Assembly (NCBI GenBank): GCA_945898215.1
Contig: CAMDHY010000035.1
Span: 1-38,227 of the forward strand
DNA: 38,227 bases
DNA from: Pseudoxanthobacter soli DSM 19599
GTDB lineage: Bacteria > Pseudomonadota > Alphaproteobacteria > Rhizobiales > Segnochrobactraceae
Direction of reading: 5' to 3'
A program made the translations under genes and the position numbers. This document shows, piece after piece, positions 26,963 to 35,604 of the stretch (position 1 is the stretch's first letter; the number at the start of each line of letters is the position of its first letter). A model generated the notes under the pieces. The model was not told where the DNA came from. It was given only the letters and a program-made list of their open reading frames with translations, and searched no databases.

Positions 26963-27901
26963 TCAGGCCGACAGGCTCGCCTCGCTGCGCCAGCGGCCGT
27001 CCTGCCAGAGCGAGGCGAGGCCCTCGCGGTAGGTGGGGCAGGCGAAGGAAAGGCCGAGTTCGCGCTTCACCTTGGCGTTCGAGACCCGCTTCACGTCGCC
27101 ATAGAACGAGCGCGCCATCGGCGACAGCTCCGCCGTCTCGAACGGCTGCTCGGGCGGTGGCGCTACGCCCATCATCTCGGCGGCGAGCGTGATGACGTCC
27201 TGGGGCGGCGCCGGCTCGTCGTCGCTGACGTTGAAGACGCCGCCGGCCCGGCGCTCCAGGGCCGCCGCCGTGGCACCGGCGATGTCGTCGACGTGGATGC
27301 GGTTGAACACCTGCCCCGGCTTGACGATCCGCCGCGCCGAGCCTTGGGCGAGGTTGACGAAGGCGTTGCGGCCCGGGCCGTAGATGCCGGCGAGGCGCAG
27401 CACCGCCACCGGCACGCCGATGCGCTCCCCGAGCGCAAGCCACGCCTTCTCGACCTCGATGCGCTCGCGGTTGCGCCGAGTCGTCGCCCGGCACTCCGCC
27501 GTCTCGTCGATCCAGGCGCCGCTGTGGTCGCCATAGACGCCGACCGTCGAGAGGTAGGCGATGAAGGCGAGGCCGGGGGCGCCCGCGAGGTCGTCGGCGT
27601 GGTGGCGCAGCAGCGGATCGCCGGCATCGTCCGGCGGCGCCGAGACGACGAGGTGGGTGGTGCGGGCGAGGCGTGCGGCCAGTGGCGGTGCGGCCGCCGC
27701 CCCGTCGAAGGCGATGCCACCGATGCCGGCCTCGGCCAGCGCCGCCGCCCGGCCCGGATCGCGCACCGTCGCGGCGATCGATCCCGCCTGCGGTCGCAGC
27801 CGCCGCACGATCGCCCGCGCCGAGAAGCCGAGCCCCACCACCGTCAGGGCGCCGATCGCCGGCCCGTCGTTCGCCAACCCGCCGCTCGCCTCGTCCGCCA
27901 C
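26963..27901 (-). CDS. NAD(P)-dependent epimerase/dehydratase-like SDR protein
   Basis: 312 residues from a GTG at 27901. An N-terminal Rossmann motif (TVVGLGFSARAIVRRL) is followed by an extended-SDR body with YLSTVGVYGDHSGAWIDE and RLAGIYGPGRNAFVNL, then the substrate-side segment IHVDDIAGA and GGVFNVSDDEPAPPQ. The usual Y-x-x-x-K catalytic pair is not obvious at the expected place (RNRERIEVEKAW has no tyrosine), as in the YeeZ subgroup. Function is unknown. It starts 3 bp after the queG stop and belongs to the GST-queG-SDR operon. Confidence 0.85.
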   Translation of the reverse strand: MADEASGGLANDGPAIGALTVVGLGFSARAIVRRLRPQAGSIAATVRDPGRAAALAEAGIGGIAFDGAAAAPPLAARLARTTHLVVSAPPDDAGDPLLRHHADDLAGAPGLAFIAYLSTVGVYGDHSGAWIDETAECRATTRRNRERIEVEKAWLALGERIGVPVAVLRLAGIYGPGRNAFVNLAQGSARRIVKPGQVFNRIHVDDIAGATAAALERRAGGVFNVSDDEPAPPQDVITLAAEMMGVAPPPEQPFETAELSPMARSFYGDVKRVSNAKVKRELGLSFACPTYREGLASLWQDGRWRSEASLSA

Positions 27902-27904
27902 GCC

Positions 27905-29044
27905 TCACGCCTCCTCGTGTTCTTCTAGACCCGCCCGCCACTCGGCGGCGACCTCCGCGTCGTCCTCGCCGGCGAGCGCAGCCACCGCCACACGCCGGAA
28001 TCGCTCCTCCGGCCACAGCCGCGACAGCGCCCACACCGCCGCCCCGCGCACCAGCGGCGAAGCGTCGGCAAGCCGCGCCTCCGCCACCGGCGCGAGCGCC
28101 GGATCAGCGGAGTTGCCGATCGCCACCATGACGTTGCGCACGAAGCGGTCGCGCCCCGTCCGCTTGATCGGCGAGCCGGCGAAATGGGCCCGGAAGGCCG
28201 CGTCGTCGAGCCCCGCCAGCATCGCCAGCGGCGGCGCCTCGAGATCGGCACGGGCGGAGAGCCTTGCCTCGCGGCCTTCGACCGCGAACTTGTTCCACGG
28301 GCAGACCATCAGGCAGTCGTCACAGCCATAGATGCGGTTGCCGATGCCGGGCCGGAGATCGCGCGGGATCGGCCCGGCGTGCTCGATCGTGAGATACGAG
28401 ACACAGCGCCGCGCGTCGAGCCGGTAGGGGGCGGGGAAGGCGTTGGTCGGGCAGGCGTCGAGGCAGGCGCGGCAGGAGCCGCAGTGGTCGACCTCGGCCG
28501 CGTCCGGCGGCAGCGGCAGCGTCGTGAAGAGCGAGGCGAGGAACAGCCACGAGCCGGCCCGGCGCGAGACGAGGTTGGTGTGCTTGCCCTGCCAGCCGAG
28601 GCCGGCGGCCGCCGCGAGAGGCTTCTCCATCACCGGCGCGGTGTCGACGAACACTTTCACGTCACCGCCGGCCCGCGACACGAGGCCGCCGGCGATCAGC
28701 TTCAGGCGGCCCTTCAGGACGTCGTGATAGTCGCGGTGGCGGGCATAGACGGAGATCGCCCCGCGGTCCGGCTGCGAGAGCGCCGCGAAGGCGCCTTCGC
28801 GCGGACCGTAGTTGAAGGCGAGCATGGCCACCGCCCGCGCCTCCGGCCAAAGCACACGCGGATCGGCGCGGCGGGCGGCGGTCTCGGCGAGCCAGGCCAT
28901 GGTGCCGTGGTGGCCGTCGGAAAGCGCGATGGCGAGGCGGGCACCGGCCTCGGCGATGGCGTCCGGGCGGGCGATGCCGACCGCCGCGAAGCCGTGCCCG
29001 GTGGCGGCGCCGCGCAGCCAGGCGGCGGCGGCCTCAGGTGTCAG
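27905..29044 (-). CDS. queG: tRNA epoxyqueuosine(34) reductase
   Basis: 379 residues if translation begins at the CTG at 29044, the same length as E. coli QueG. It reduces epoxyqueuosine to queuosine in the wobble base of tRNA with cobalamin and two 4Fe-4S clusters. Signatures: [13 protein letters not shown], cobalamin-binding core [20 protein letters not shown], cluster motifs [12 protein letters not shown] and [11 protein letters not shown], and C-terminal HEAT repeats. No ATG, GTG or TTG lies in frame near the conserved N-terminus; the next is the ATG in HHGTMAWL, which would remove the GFAAVGI strand. The CTG overlaps the GST stop as CTGA. Confidence 0.92.
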   Translation of the reverse strand: MTPEAAAAWLRGAATGHGFAAVGIARPDAIAEAGARLAIALSDGHHGTMAWLAETAARRADPRVLWPEARAVAMLAFNYGPREGAFAALSQPDRGAISVYARHRDYHDVLKGRLKLIAGGLVSRAGGDVKVFVDTAPVMEKPLAAAAGLGWQGKHTNLVSRRAGSWLFLASLFTTLPLPPDAAEVDHCGSCRACLDACPTNAFPAPYRLDARRCVSYLTIEHAGPIPRDLRPGIGNRIYGCDDCLMVCPWNKFAVEGREARLSARADLEAPPLAMLAGLDDAAFRAHFAGSPIKRTGRDRFVRNVMVAIGNSADPALAPVAEARLADASPLVRGAAVWALSRLWPEERFRRVAVAALAGEDDAEVAAEWRAGLEEHEEA

Positions 29045-29733
29045 AAGTCGAGATCGTCGTAGGTCGCCGACGCCGGCAGCCCGCGCACCACCTCGGTGAG
29101 CAGCGGCCGGAACGACGGCCGCGACTTCATCCGGGCGTACCAGGCCTTGGCGTGCTCGGTCTCGCTCCACGGCACCTCGCCCAGATAGTCGGCGCACGAC
29201 AGTTCGGCGGCGGCGGCGAGGTCGGCGAAGCTCAGGCGCTCGCCGGACAGCCACTTCCGCGTCACCGAAAGATAGTCGATGTAGCGCATGTGGTGGCGAA
29301 GGTTCGCCCGCGCCGCCCTGAGCACCGCCGATTCCGGCGAGCCGCCTCCCTGCTTGGCGGGGATCTCGAGCTTCAGGATGCGCTCGTGGACGAGGTGGCC
29401 GACGACCTCGTCCTCGAACTTGTGCAGGAACCAGTCGTTCAGCCGCCGCATCTCGGCGCGCGCGTCGGGATGGTCCGGCATCAGGCGGCGGTCGCCTTGG
29501 GAATAGCCGCGCGTCTCGTCGAGATATTCGAGGATCGGGCCGGCGCCGACCACTGGCGGCCCGTCGTTCTCGCGGATGACCGGCACGAAGCCGCCCGGAT
29601 TGAGCGCGAGAAACTCCCGCCGTCGCTCCCACGGCCGCTCGATCACCAGTTCATGGCGGACGCCGTACTCGGCGAGCACCAGGCGAACGAAGCGACAGGC
29701 AGGGGAAAAGGGATGGTGGTAGAGGGTCAGCAT
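29041..29733 (-). CDS. Glutathione S-transferase-like protein, FzlA-like candidate
   Basis: 230 residues: N-terminal thioredoxin fold ([29 protein letters not shown] with the cis-proline, [10 protein letters not shown]) and a C-terminal helical domain ending SATYDDLDF. Size, a tryptophan near residue 35 in the [10 protein letters not shown] segment and the acidic tail with aspartates at 226, 227 and 229 resemble FzlA, the alphaproteobacterial GST homologue that binds FtsZ and supports division. That assignment rests on my recollection of the family, so an ordinary GST is possible. It is the first gene of the operon with queG and the SDR gene. Confidence 0.75.
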   Translation of the reverse strand: MLTLYHHPFSPACRFVRLVLAEYGVRHELVIERPWERRREFLALNPGGFVPVIRENDGPPVVGAGPILEYLDETRGYSQGDRRLMPDHPDARAEMRRLNDWFLHKFEDEVVGHLVHERILKLEIPAKQGGGSPESAVLRAARANLRHHMRYIDYLSVTRKWLSGERLSFADLAAAAELSCADYLGEVPWSETEHAKAWYARMKSRPSFRPLLTEVVRGLPASATYDDLDF

Positions 29734-29769
29734 CGCGCGCGCAGGGAGGAGGGAGCGCCCCGCTGTCGC

Positions 29770-29808
29770 TTGATGCGGTGCGTCGGCGCTCGGGTATAGT
29801 GCCGACGC
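29770..29808 (+). promoter_or_regulatory. Candidate uppP promoter inside an inverted repeat
   Basis: TATAGT (29795-29800) with a possible -35 TTGATG (29770-29775, 19-bp spacer, longer than ideal). The -10 is enclosed by a perfect 8-bp inverted repeat, GCGTCGGC (29780-29787) and GCCGACGC (29801-29808), which could be an operator. Confidence 0.4.
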
Positions 29809-29894
29809 CAGCCGCGAACAACTGCTAAACCAGCCGCGCGGAACGCCGATTCGGCCGCGCCGCCTCTCGGACAGGGCCCCGCCTAGGAGACTGC

Positions 29895-30974
29895 ATGGAC
29901 CCCGCCAGCCTCGCCGACGCCCTCCTGCTCGGCATCGTCGAGGGTTTGACCGAGTTCATCCCGGTCTCCTCCACCGGCCATATCCTGCTGCTCGGCCACT
30001 TCCTCGGCTTCGAGAGCACCGGCAAGACGTTCGAGGTGCTGATCCAGCTCGGCGCGATCCTGGCGATCCTCGTCGTCTATTTCCAGCGCTTCTGGAAGAT
30101 CGCCCTGGCGCTGCCGAAAAGCCGGCGGGCGCGCAATTTCGTCATCGGCATCGTGCTCGCCTTCCTGCCGGCGGCCTTCGCCGGCGTGGCGCTGCACGGC
30201 CTGATCAAGACAGTGCTGTTCGAATCACCGGCGCTCATCTGCGTCATGCTGGTGATCGGCGGGCTGGTGCTGCTCGTCGTCGACCGCGTGCCGCTGAAGG
30301 CGCGCTACGACAGCGCCTACGACTTTCCGCTCAGGCTCGCCTTCGGCATCGGCATCTGCCAGATGGCGGCGCTGGTCCCGGGCGTGTCGCGGTCCGGCGC
30401 GACCATCGTGGGCGCGCTGCTGCTCGGGGCCGAGAAGCGGGCGGCGGCGGAGTTCTCGTTCTTCCTCGCCCTGCCGACGATGGCCGGCGCCTTCGCCTAC
30501 GACCTCTACAAGAACTACGATCACATCGATCCGAACGAGGCGGTGACGATCGCCATCGGCTTCGTCGCCGCCTTCCTCGCGGCGCTGTTCGTCGTCCGCA
30601 AGCTCCTCGATTTTGTCGCCCGCTCGGGCTTCGCGCCGTTCGCCTGGTGGCGCATCGGCGTCGGGCTCGCCGGCCTCGCCGGTCTGTGGATGACCGGGGC
30701 GCTGGCGCTGCCCGGAACCGGCCCGGCCGCCATTCCGGCCGACGACGGCGCCCGCCTCGTCACCACCACCACCGTCAAGGTGAAGGACCCGGTCGAGCTG
30801 CCGATCAACGGTGAGGCGCCCCCCGCCGACGCGCCGGCCGCCGTCCCGATGCCCGGCCCGACCGATAGCACGACGGCCGTGCCGCCGGCGCCTGCCGCAC
30901 CGGAGCGCCAGCCGGGCGATCCGCTCGATCCCGACGGATTCGAAAGCCGCTTTTCGGTGACGCCGCAGCGCTGA
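29895..30974 (+). CDS. uppP: Undecaprenyl-diphosphate phosphatase with a C-terminal extension
   Basis: 359 residues from an ATG at 29895 with AGGAG six bases before it. It dephosphorylates undecaprenyl diphosphate in the inner membrane, recycling the lipid carrier for peptidoglycan and surface polysaccharides. Signatures: [20 protein letters not shown] and the second active-site block [16 protein letters not shown]. About eight membrane segments end near residue 275. The last 85 residues are an extra hydrophilic tail rich in proline and alanine ([16 protein letters not shown] and beyond), absent from the usual 265-275-residue enzyme. It converges with the NDUFA9-type gene with a 16-bp gap. 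Confidence 0.95.
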   Translation: MDPASLADALLLGIVEGLTEFIPVSSTGHILLLGHFLGFESTGKTFEVLIQLGAILAILVVYFQRFWKIALALPKSRRARNFVIGIVLAFLPAAFAGVALHGLIKTVLFESPALICVMLVIGGLVLLVVDRVPLKARYDSAYDFPLRLAFGIGICQMAALVPGVSRSGATIVGALLLGAEKRAAAEFSFFLALPTMAGAFAYDLYKNYDHIDPNEAVTIAIGFVAAFLAALFVVRKLLDFVARSGFAPFAWWRIGVGLAGLAGLWMTGALALPGTGPAAIPADDGARLVTTTTVKVKDPVELPINGEAPPADAPAAVPMPGPTDSTTAVPPAPAAPERQPGDPLDPDGFESRFSVTPQR

Positions 30975-30990
30975 ACGCGCGTCGACGGCC

Positions 30991-31962
30991 TCAGGCCGAG
31001 CGGCGGTCGGCGAACTGCCCCTGTACGCGGTACTGCGCGAGATAGGTCGGCAGGATCGCCTCGAGGCTGCTCGGCTCGACCCCGAGGCCGGCGAGCGTGC
31101 GACCTTCCGCCTCGGCCGCGCCCGACACGACGTTGTCCCGCTGCAGCATCAGCACCTGGTCGAGCGTCAGGGGCGCGCCCGGCAGCATCTGCAGCACGCG
31201 CCCCTGCAGCTTCGCCGCCCAGAACGGCACCGCCACAATCGGCCGCTTGCGGTAGATCTCCGCCAAAAGCACCTCGAGACACCGGCGGAAGGTGAGCACC
31301 TCCGGGCCGCCGAGCTCGTAGATCGTGCCCGGACGGGCGCGCCCGCCGACGGCGGCGAGGATCGCCGCTGCGACGTCGCCGACGAACACCGGCTGGAAGC
31401 GCGTGTCCGGACCGATCACCGGCAGCACCGGCGAGATCTGCGCCAGCTTGGCGAAGCGGTTGAAGAACTCGTCCTCGGGGCCGAACACGATCGACGGCCG
31501 CAGCACGACGGCCTCCGGCACGGCGGCGAGCACGCCGGCCTCGCCCTGCGCCTTGCTGCGGGCGTAGAGGGCGGGCGAGGCGGGATCGGCGCCGATCGCC
31601 GAGACGTGGGTGAGGTTTTCGATGCCGGCCGCCTTCGACGCCTCGGCGATCGCGCGCGCGCCGAAGGCCTGCACCGCCTCGAAGCTCTGCCGGCCGGAGG
31701 GCGCGAGGATGCCGACGAGGTTGACGACGGCATCGGCTTCCTCGAGCGCCCGCTCGATTGACCAGCGGTAGCGCAGGTTCGCCTGCACCGCCTGGATCTG
31801 CCCGACGGCGCCGAGCGGCTGCAGGAAGCCCGCGAGATCGGGGCGCCGCACCGCGACGCGGACCCGCCACCCGGCCCTCGCCAGCGCCCGCACGGCGTGC
31901 CGTCCGATGAACCCGGAGCCGCCGAACACCGTTACGAGCCTGCCGTTCAACGGTCCCGACAT
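30991..31962 (-). CDS. Complex I NDUFA9 subunit family protein (NAD(P)-binding)
   Basis: 323 residues from an ATG at 31962 with GAGGGG upstream; the frame stays open to 32241 but without similarity. Atypical SDR fold: VTVFGGSGFIGRHAVRALAR, VNLVGILAPSGRQSFEAV, HVSAIGADPASPALYARSKA, VLRPSIVFGPEDEFFNRFA and YELGGPEVLTFR. Mitochondrial relatives are accessory subunits of respiratory complex I, and alphaproteobacterial members are thought to be related; direct proof for bacterial members is limited. It is the last conserved core gene before the sulfotransferase region. Confidence 0.9.
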   Translation of the reverse strand: MSGPLNGRLVTVFGGSGFIGRHAVRALARAGWRVRVAVRRPDLAGFLQPLGAVGQIQAVQANLRYRWSIERALEEADAVVNLVGILAPSGRQSFEAVQAFGARAIAEASKAAGIENLTHVSAIGADPASPALYARSKAQGEAGVLAAVPEAVVLRPSIVFGPEDEFFNRFAKLAQISPVLPVIGPDTRFQPVFVGDVAAAILAAVGGRARPGTIYELGGPEVLTFRRCLEVLLAEIYRKRPIVAVPFWAAKLQGRVLQMLPGAPLTLDQVLMLQRDNVVSGAAEAEGRTLAGLGVEPSSLEAILPTYLAQYRVQGQFADRRSA

Positions 31963-32174
31963 CGGCCGCCCCTCACTGTGTGATCCCGACGCGCGGCGCC
32001 CGCATTTTCGGGGCATCCGCACGTGAGGAGATAGCGCAGCGGCGGCGCGCGTGTACAGGCGCGAAGCGCCGCGGCGCTCGACGGGCCGGCGCCGAACCGC
32101 TAAGGACGCCTCAGAGGCCCCGGGTGGTTCGGGGTCCGTCGCGGTCGCCGTCGTGCCGGTGGTGTGGAGGCGAG

Positions 32175-33116
32175 ATGGAAGCTCCCGACGAAAGGCCAGG
32201 CTTCGCCGTCCGCACGAGCGAGTACGTCCGGCGTCGGACACGGCAGGGCCTGCGCATCGTGCTCGGCACGCTGTTTCCGAACGCGCCGCGTCCGCCGAGT
32301 GCGTCGGAGCTCGCCGCGGCGGCCCGCCTCGCCGCCGTCCAGACGGACGAGGCGGACGAGCCCGCCGCCCTCGCGGCGGCCGCCGCGCGCCTGCAGAAGC
32401 TCGCGGCGACGGTAGCCACCCTCGGCGGCGAGGTCGCGCTCTGCGACGCGTCCGTGCTGCGGCCCCTGCGGCGTGAAGATGTCGCCGCGATGGCGCTCGC
32501 CGACGCCACCGACGTGCGCGGCGTCTCGATCGGCGAGGGCGTCTCGCTGTCGCGCGGCTGTACCATCGAGACGGGCGGCGAGGACAATTTCATCGTGCTC
32601 GCGCCGAACGTGCGGCTGAGCAAGGTGACGTTGACGCTGCGCGGCAGCGGCAACCTCATCTACATCGGTCCCGACACGCGGCTCACCAACGTCGTCATCA
32701 AGACGGTGGGCGAGGACAACACCGTCGCCGTCGGAGGCGACGTCACGTTCGAGTCGGGCACGCTCCTGTGCGAGCGCCGCGGCCGGTCGCTCATCCTCGG
32801 TGACGACTGCATGGTGTCGAACGGCGTCGTCGTGCGCACGAGCGACCACCACGGCATCTTCGAGCGCGGCACCGGCGTGCGCCTCAATGCCTCGGCCGAC
32901 GTCGTCGTGGGGGCGCACGTCTGGCTCGGCAACGGCTGCCGGGTCAACAAGGGGACGCGCGTCGGCACTGGCACGGTGATCGGCCAGATGGCGATCGCGG
33001 GCGGCGACCTGGACGCCCACTGCATCTATGCCGGCGTGCCCGCCCGCAAGCTGCGGGAGGACGTCGTCTGGTCGCGCACCGAGCGCTTCGATACGATCCC
33101 GAAGCGGTTCCGCTGA
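32175..33116 (+). CDS. Hexapeptide-repeat (left-handed beta-helix) acyltransferase
   Basis: 313 residues from an ATG at 32175, preceded by GTGGAGGCGAG. The first 110 residues are helical and alanine-rich. From about residue 125 the sequence has the imperfect hexad periodicity of a left-handed beta helix (GVSIGEGVSLSRGCTIE, NLIYIGPDTRLTNVVI), closing with the acetyltransferase end VWLGNGCRVNKGTRVGTGTV and AGVPARKLREDVVW. A likely catalytic histidine is in SDHHGIF. It resembles O-acyltransferases that modify sugars of surface polysaccharides. Its position beside three sulfotransferase-type genes supports a role in glycan decoration; donor and acceptor are unknown. Confidence 0.85.
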   Translation: MEAPDERPGFAVRTSEYVRRRTRQGLRIVLGTLFPNAPRPPSASELAAAARLAAVQTDEADEPAALAAAAARLQKLAATVATLGGEVALCDASVLRPLRREDVAAMALADATDVRGVSIGEGVSLSRGCTIETGGEDNFIVLAPNVRLSKVTLTLRGSGNLIYIGPDTRLTNVVIKTVGEDNTVAVGGDVTFESGTLLCERRGRSLILGDDCMVSNGVVVRTSDHHGIFERGTGVRLNASADVVVGAHVWLGNGCRVNKGTRVGTGTVIGQMAIAGGDLDAHCIYAGVPARKLREDVVWSRTERFDTIPKRFR

Positions 33117-33229
33117 TCGCAGTCGTCGCCGGTGTCCGGAAGGACCGCCCCGCGCCCGGGACGTCGGTCGTCAGGTGGAGCCGGCGCCGGCGGGCTCGTC
33201 GCCCCGGCCCCCGACCGGCTCACCCCCTG

Positions 33230-34162
33230 TCAGGGGGCCACCCGCCGGGCCTCTTGTCGTCCCGGCCCCTTGCCACCCGGCCCGTTGCCGCCGCCCGGGC
33301 CCTTGCCCCCGGCGCGCTGCCGCCCGCCGCCGCGCCGCAGCGACTCGGAGGGATCGATGCTCGGCTTGTTGAGGAAGGTCGGGAAGTCCCACCAGTGGCC
33401 GAGGTCGAGCCCGCTGAGGGCCGCCGTCTCGGCGATGTCCTGCAGGAACATGCGGTGCAGGTCCTCGAGTTCGGCGCGCGGAAAGCGGGGGCGCACCTGG
33501 CCGGGCGCGAGGCCCTCGGCCGGGATCTGCGCCACCAGTTCCTCGCCCTCCCAGGCGAGGTTGTAGCCGGCGTTCGCGAGCTTCTCGCTCGTCCGCTCGA
33601 TCGGGGCGAGATTGAGGAAGGAGAGGGCCGAATTCACGAAGCCGAGCGGGTCGGCCATGAGATCGTCGTAGCGCATGAAGTGGATGCGCTCGCGGCCGAA
33701 GGCGTCGATGTAGGTGCGGCAGCCCTGGGCGAACAGGCTGAACGGCACCACCGCGACGCCGCCCGCCTTCATCTGCAGGATGCTCTCGCGACCCGTCAGC
33801 CGGCCGCGCTTGAAGTTGTGCAGATAGAGCGACACCGCCTTCTCGGTCGGCTGGCGGAACGCGACGATGAAGCGGAGGTCGGTGCCGAAGCGATTCGCGA
33901 TGCGCGCCGCCGCCTCGTCCGACTGGAAATAGCGCGTCGAGCCCTCGCCCACCCATCGCTGGTCGCGGGCGTCGGCGAAATGCGTGGTCAGGTATTCGTC
34001 GATCGCCGCTTCCGTGAAGGACTTCTGGTGGAAGAAGTGCGGCTCCTTCATCTTCGAGAAGAAGATGTCGGGGTGGCGGGCGATCTGGCGGCAGAGATAG
34101 GTCGTTCCGGCCTTCTGCACGCCTGGGACGAAGAAATTCGGGACGCGGCCTGAATAGGTCAT
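33230..34162 (-). CDS. PAPS-dependent sulfotransferase with a Gly-rich basic tail
   Basis: 310 residues. The PAPS 5'-phosphosulfate loop is VPGVQKAGTTYLCRQI, and the 3'-phosphate-binding segment is RFIVAFRQPTEKAVSLYLHN; KEPHFFH and GEGSTRYF are typical of bacterial and heparan-type sulfotransferases. The fold ends near residue 272 (WWDFPTFLNKPSIDPSESL). The last 38 residues are an unusual tail of glycine, arginine, lysine and proline (GGGRQRAGGKGPGGGNGPGG and on). It faces the acyltransferase convergently and is divergent from the next sulfotransferase gene across 292 bp. It would transfer sulfate from PAPS to a glycan or lipid; the acceptor is unknown. Confidence 0.88.
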   Translation of the reverse strand: MTYSGRVPNFFVPGVQKAGTTYLCRQIARHPDIFFSKMKEPHFFHQKSFTEAAIDEYLTTHFADARDQRWVGEGSTRYFQSDEAAARIANRFGTDLRFIVAFRQPTEKAVSLYLHNFKRGRLTGRESILQMKAGGVAVVPFSLFAQGCRTYIDAFGRERIHFMRYDDLMADPLGFVNSALSFLNLAPIERTSEKLANAGYNLAWEGEELVAQIPAEGLAPGQVRPRFPRAELEDLHRMFLQDIAETAALSGLDLGHWWDFPTFLNKPSIDPSESLRRGGGRQRAGGKGPGGGNGPGGKGPGRQEARRVAP

Positions 34163-34454
34163 GCTCGATCGACGGTCGTGGGCGGGACGCGGCGGTACCG
34201 GACCGGCCGCATGCCTGAAGGCGTTGGACCCTCGCAGATCGGCCCCGGCCGCGCAAGGCGAGGCTGACGCCGCCGCCTGCCGCGACCGGGGGGCGGTGCA
34301 TCCTGCCCGTGGATGCTGAGCCGTCTCGGGGATCGAGGTTGCGCTCTCCTGCCGTTCATGCGATCCGCCACGGCGCGGGTGACGACCCGGGTGCGGACCG
34401 GGAGCAGACGGACGACGGGCCGCGGTGCCGGCGCGTCGGCGCGAAGAGGGGTGG

Positions 34455-35420
34455 ATGACGAAGCGGCTGATCCTTCACGTCGGGCAATCGAAGACCGGCA
34501 CCTCCACCATCCAGGACTTCTTCGCCCACAACCGGCGGCGGCTCGGGCGTGAGGCCGGGGTGCTCTATCCGCAGGCCGGCCGCCAGGGCGCGGCGCATCA
34601 CCGCATCGCGGCGCTGTTCCTGCCTGCCGGAAACGCCGCCTGGATCCGCCGCGAGGATGCCGCGAGCCTGCGGGCGAGCCTCGACGAGGAGGTCGCGCAG
34701 TCCTCCGCCGACACGGTGGTGGTCAGTTCCGAGGCGCTGTTCAATGCGCGCTCGATCGATGACGTGCGGACGTTCTTCGACGGCTTCACGGTCGAGATCC
34801 TCGTCATCCTGCGCCGCCAGGACCGCTGGCTCGATTCGCTCTACCAGCATCAACTCAAGGTCGGCGAGACCGACCTCGAGCCGCAGGCCTGGCTCGCGGC
34901 GCGGGCCTCCACCCTCAACTATGCCGGCCGCGTCGGGCGCTGGGCCGACGTCTTCGGCGACGCGCACCTGCACATCGGCGTCTTCGAACCGGCGAACCTT
35001 TCGGGCGGGCTGATGGCCTTCTTCTTCCGCACCGCCGGTCTGCCGGTGCCGGCGGACCTCGACGAGCCGCCGGCCCGCAACGAGCGGCTGTCGCGCCACG
35101 CGCTCGCCTATCTGCGCGCCGCGCGCCGCGATCTCGCCGGGCCGGAGCGGCAGCGCCTCAGGCGGGCGCTCGAGCAGTGGTCGCAGGCGAACCCCGATCC
35201 CGCCCCATGGCGCTTCTTCTTCTCGCCGGCCGAGCGCGCCGACATCCTGGCCCGCTGTGCGGCGGGCAACGCCGCCGTGGCGCGGCGGTTCCTGCCCAGT
35301 GGCGACGGCGTGCTCTTCCACGACACGGCGATCGAGACGGCCTTCGAGCCCTATCCGGGGCTTTCTCCGGAGGCGGCGGCGGCGATCGAACGGGCCGTGG
35401 CGGCGATGGCCGTCGAGTGA
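34455..35420 (+). CDS. Sulfotransferase family protein
   Basis: 321 residues from an ATG at 34455 with GAGGGG six bases before it. The N-terminal loop ILHVGQSKTGTSTIQDFF matches the P-loop-like PAPS-binding motif of a bacterial sulfotransferase-like family, followed by VVVSSEALF and VEILVILRRQDRWLDSLYQH, the second nucleotide-binding segment. The C-terminal third (HALAYLRAARRDLAGPERQR, then ARRFLPSGDGVLF) is typical of the same group, common in polysaccharide loci of Hyphomicrobiales. It shares a divergent promoter region with the previous gene. PAPS use is inferred from the motifs. Confidence 0.82.
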   Translation: MTKRLILHVGQSKTGTSTIQDFFAHNRRRLGREAGVLYPQAGRQGAAHHRIAALFLPAGNAAWIRREDAASLRASLDEEVAQSSADTVVVSSEALFNARSIDDVRTFFDGFTVEILVILRRQDRWLDSLYQHQLKVGETDLEPQAWLAARASTLNYAGRVGRWADVFGDAHLHIGVFEPANLSGGLMAFFFRTAGLPVPADLDEPPARNERLSRHALAYLRAARRDLAGPERQRLRRALEQWSQANPDPAPWRFFFSPAERADILARCAAGNAAVARRFLPSGDGVLFHDTAIETAFEPYPGLSPEAAAAIERAVAAMAVE

Positions 35421-35604
35421 GGCACCCGCGGGGGGTATCCTCGCGGCGGCACCTGGGCTAATCGACTAGCCGCGACCCGCCGCTCGGGCCGATTCTTCGA
35501 CCGCATTCGCCCGTTCTCGCCGCCGGCCAAGCATCCGCCGGTGCCATCGACCGGGCCGCGGCGACCACCGGCCGGACGTGGCCAGTGCGAGGTGCTGCCG
35601 TACG

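Noticed and set aside
33223-33237. The CCCCCTG-T-CAGGGGG palindrome as a stand-alone terminator
   Set aside because: The loop is one to three bases and there is no T-tract; kept only as part of the hairpin observation.
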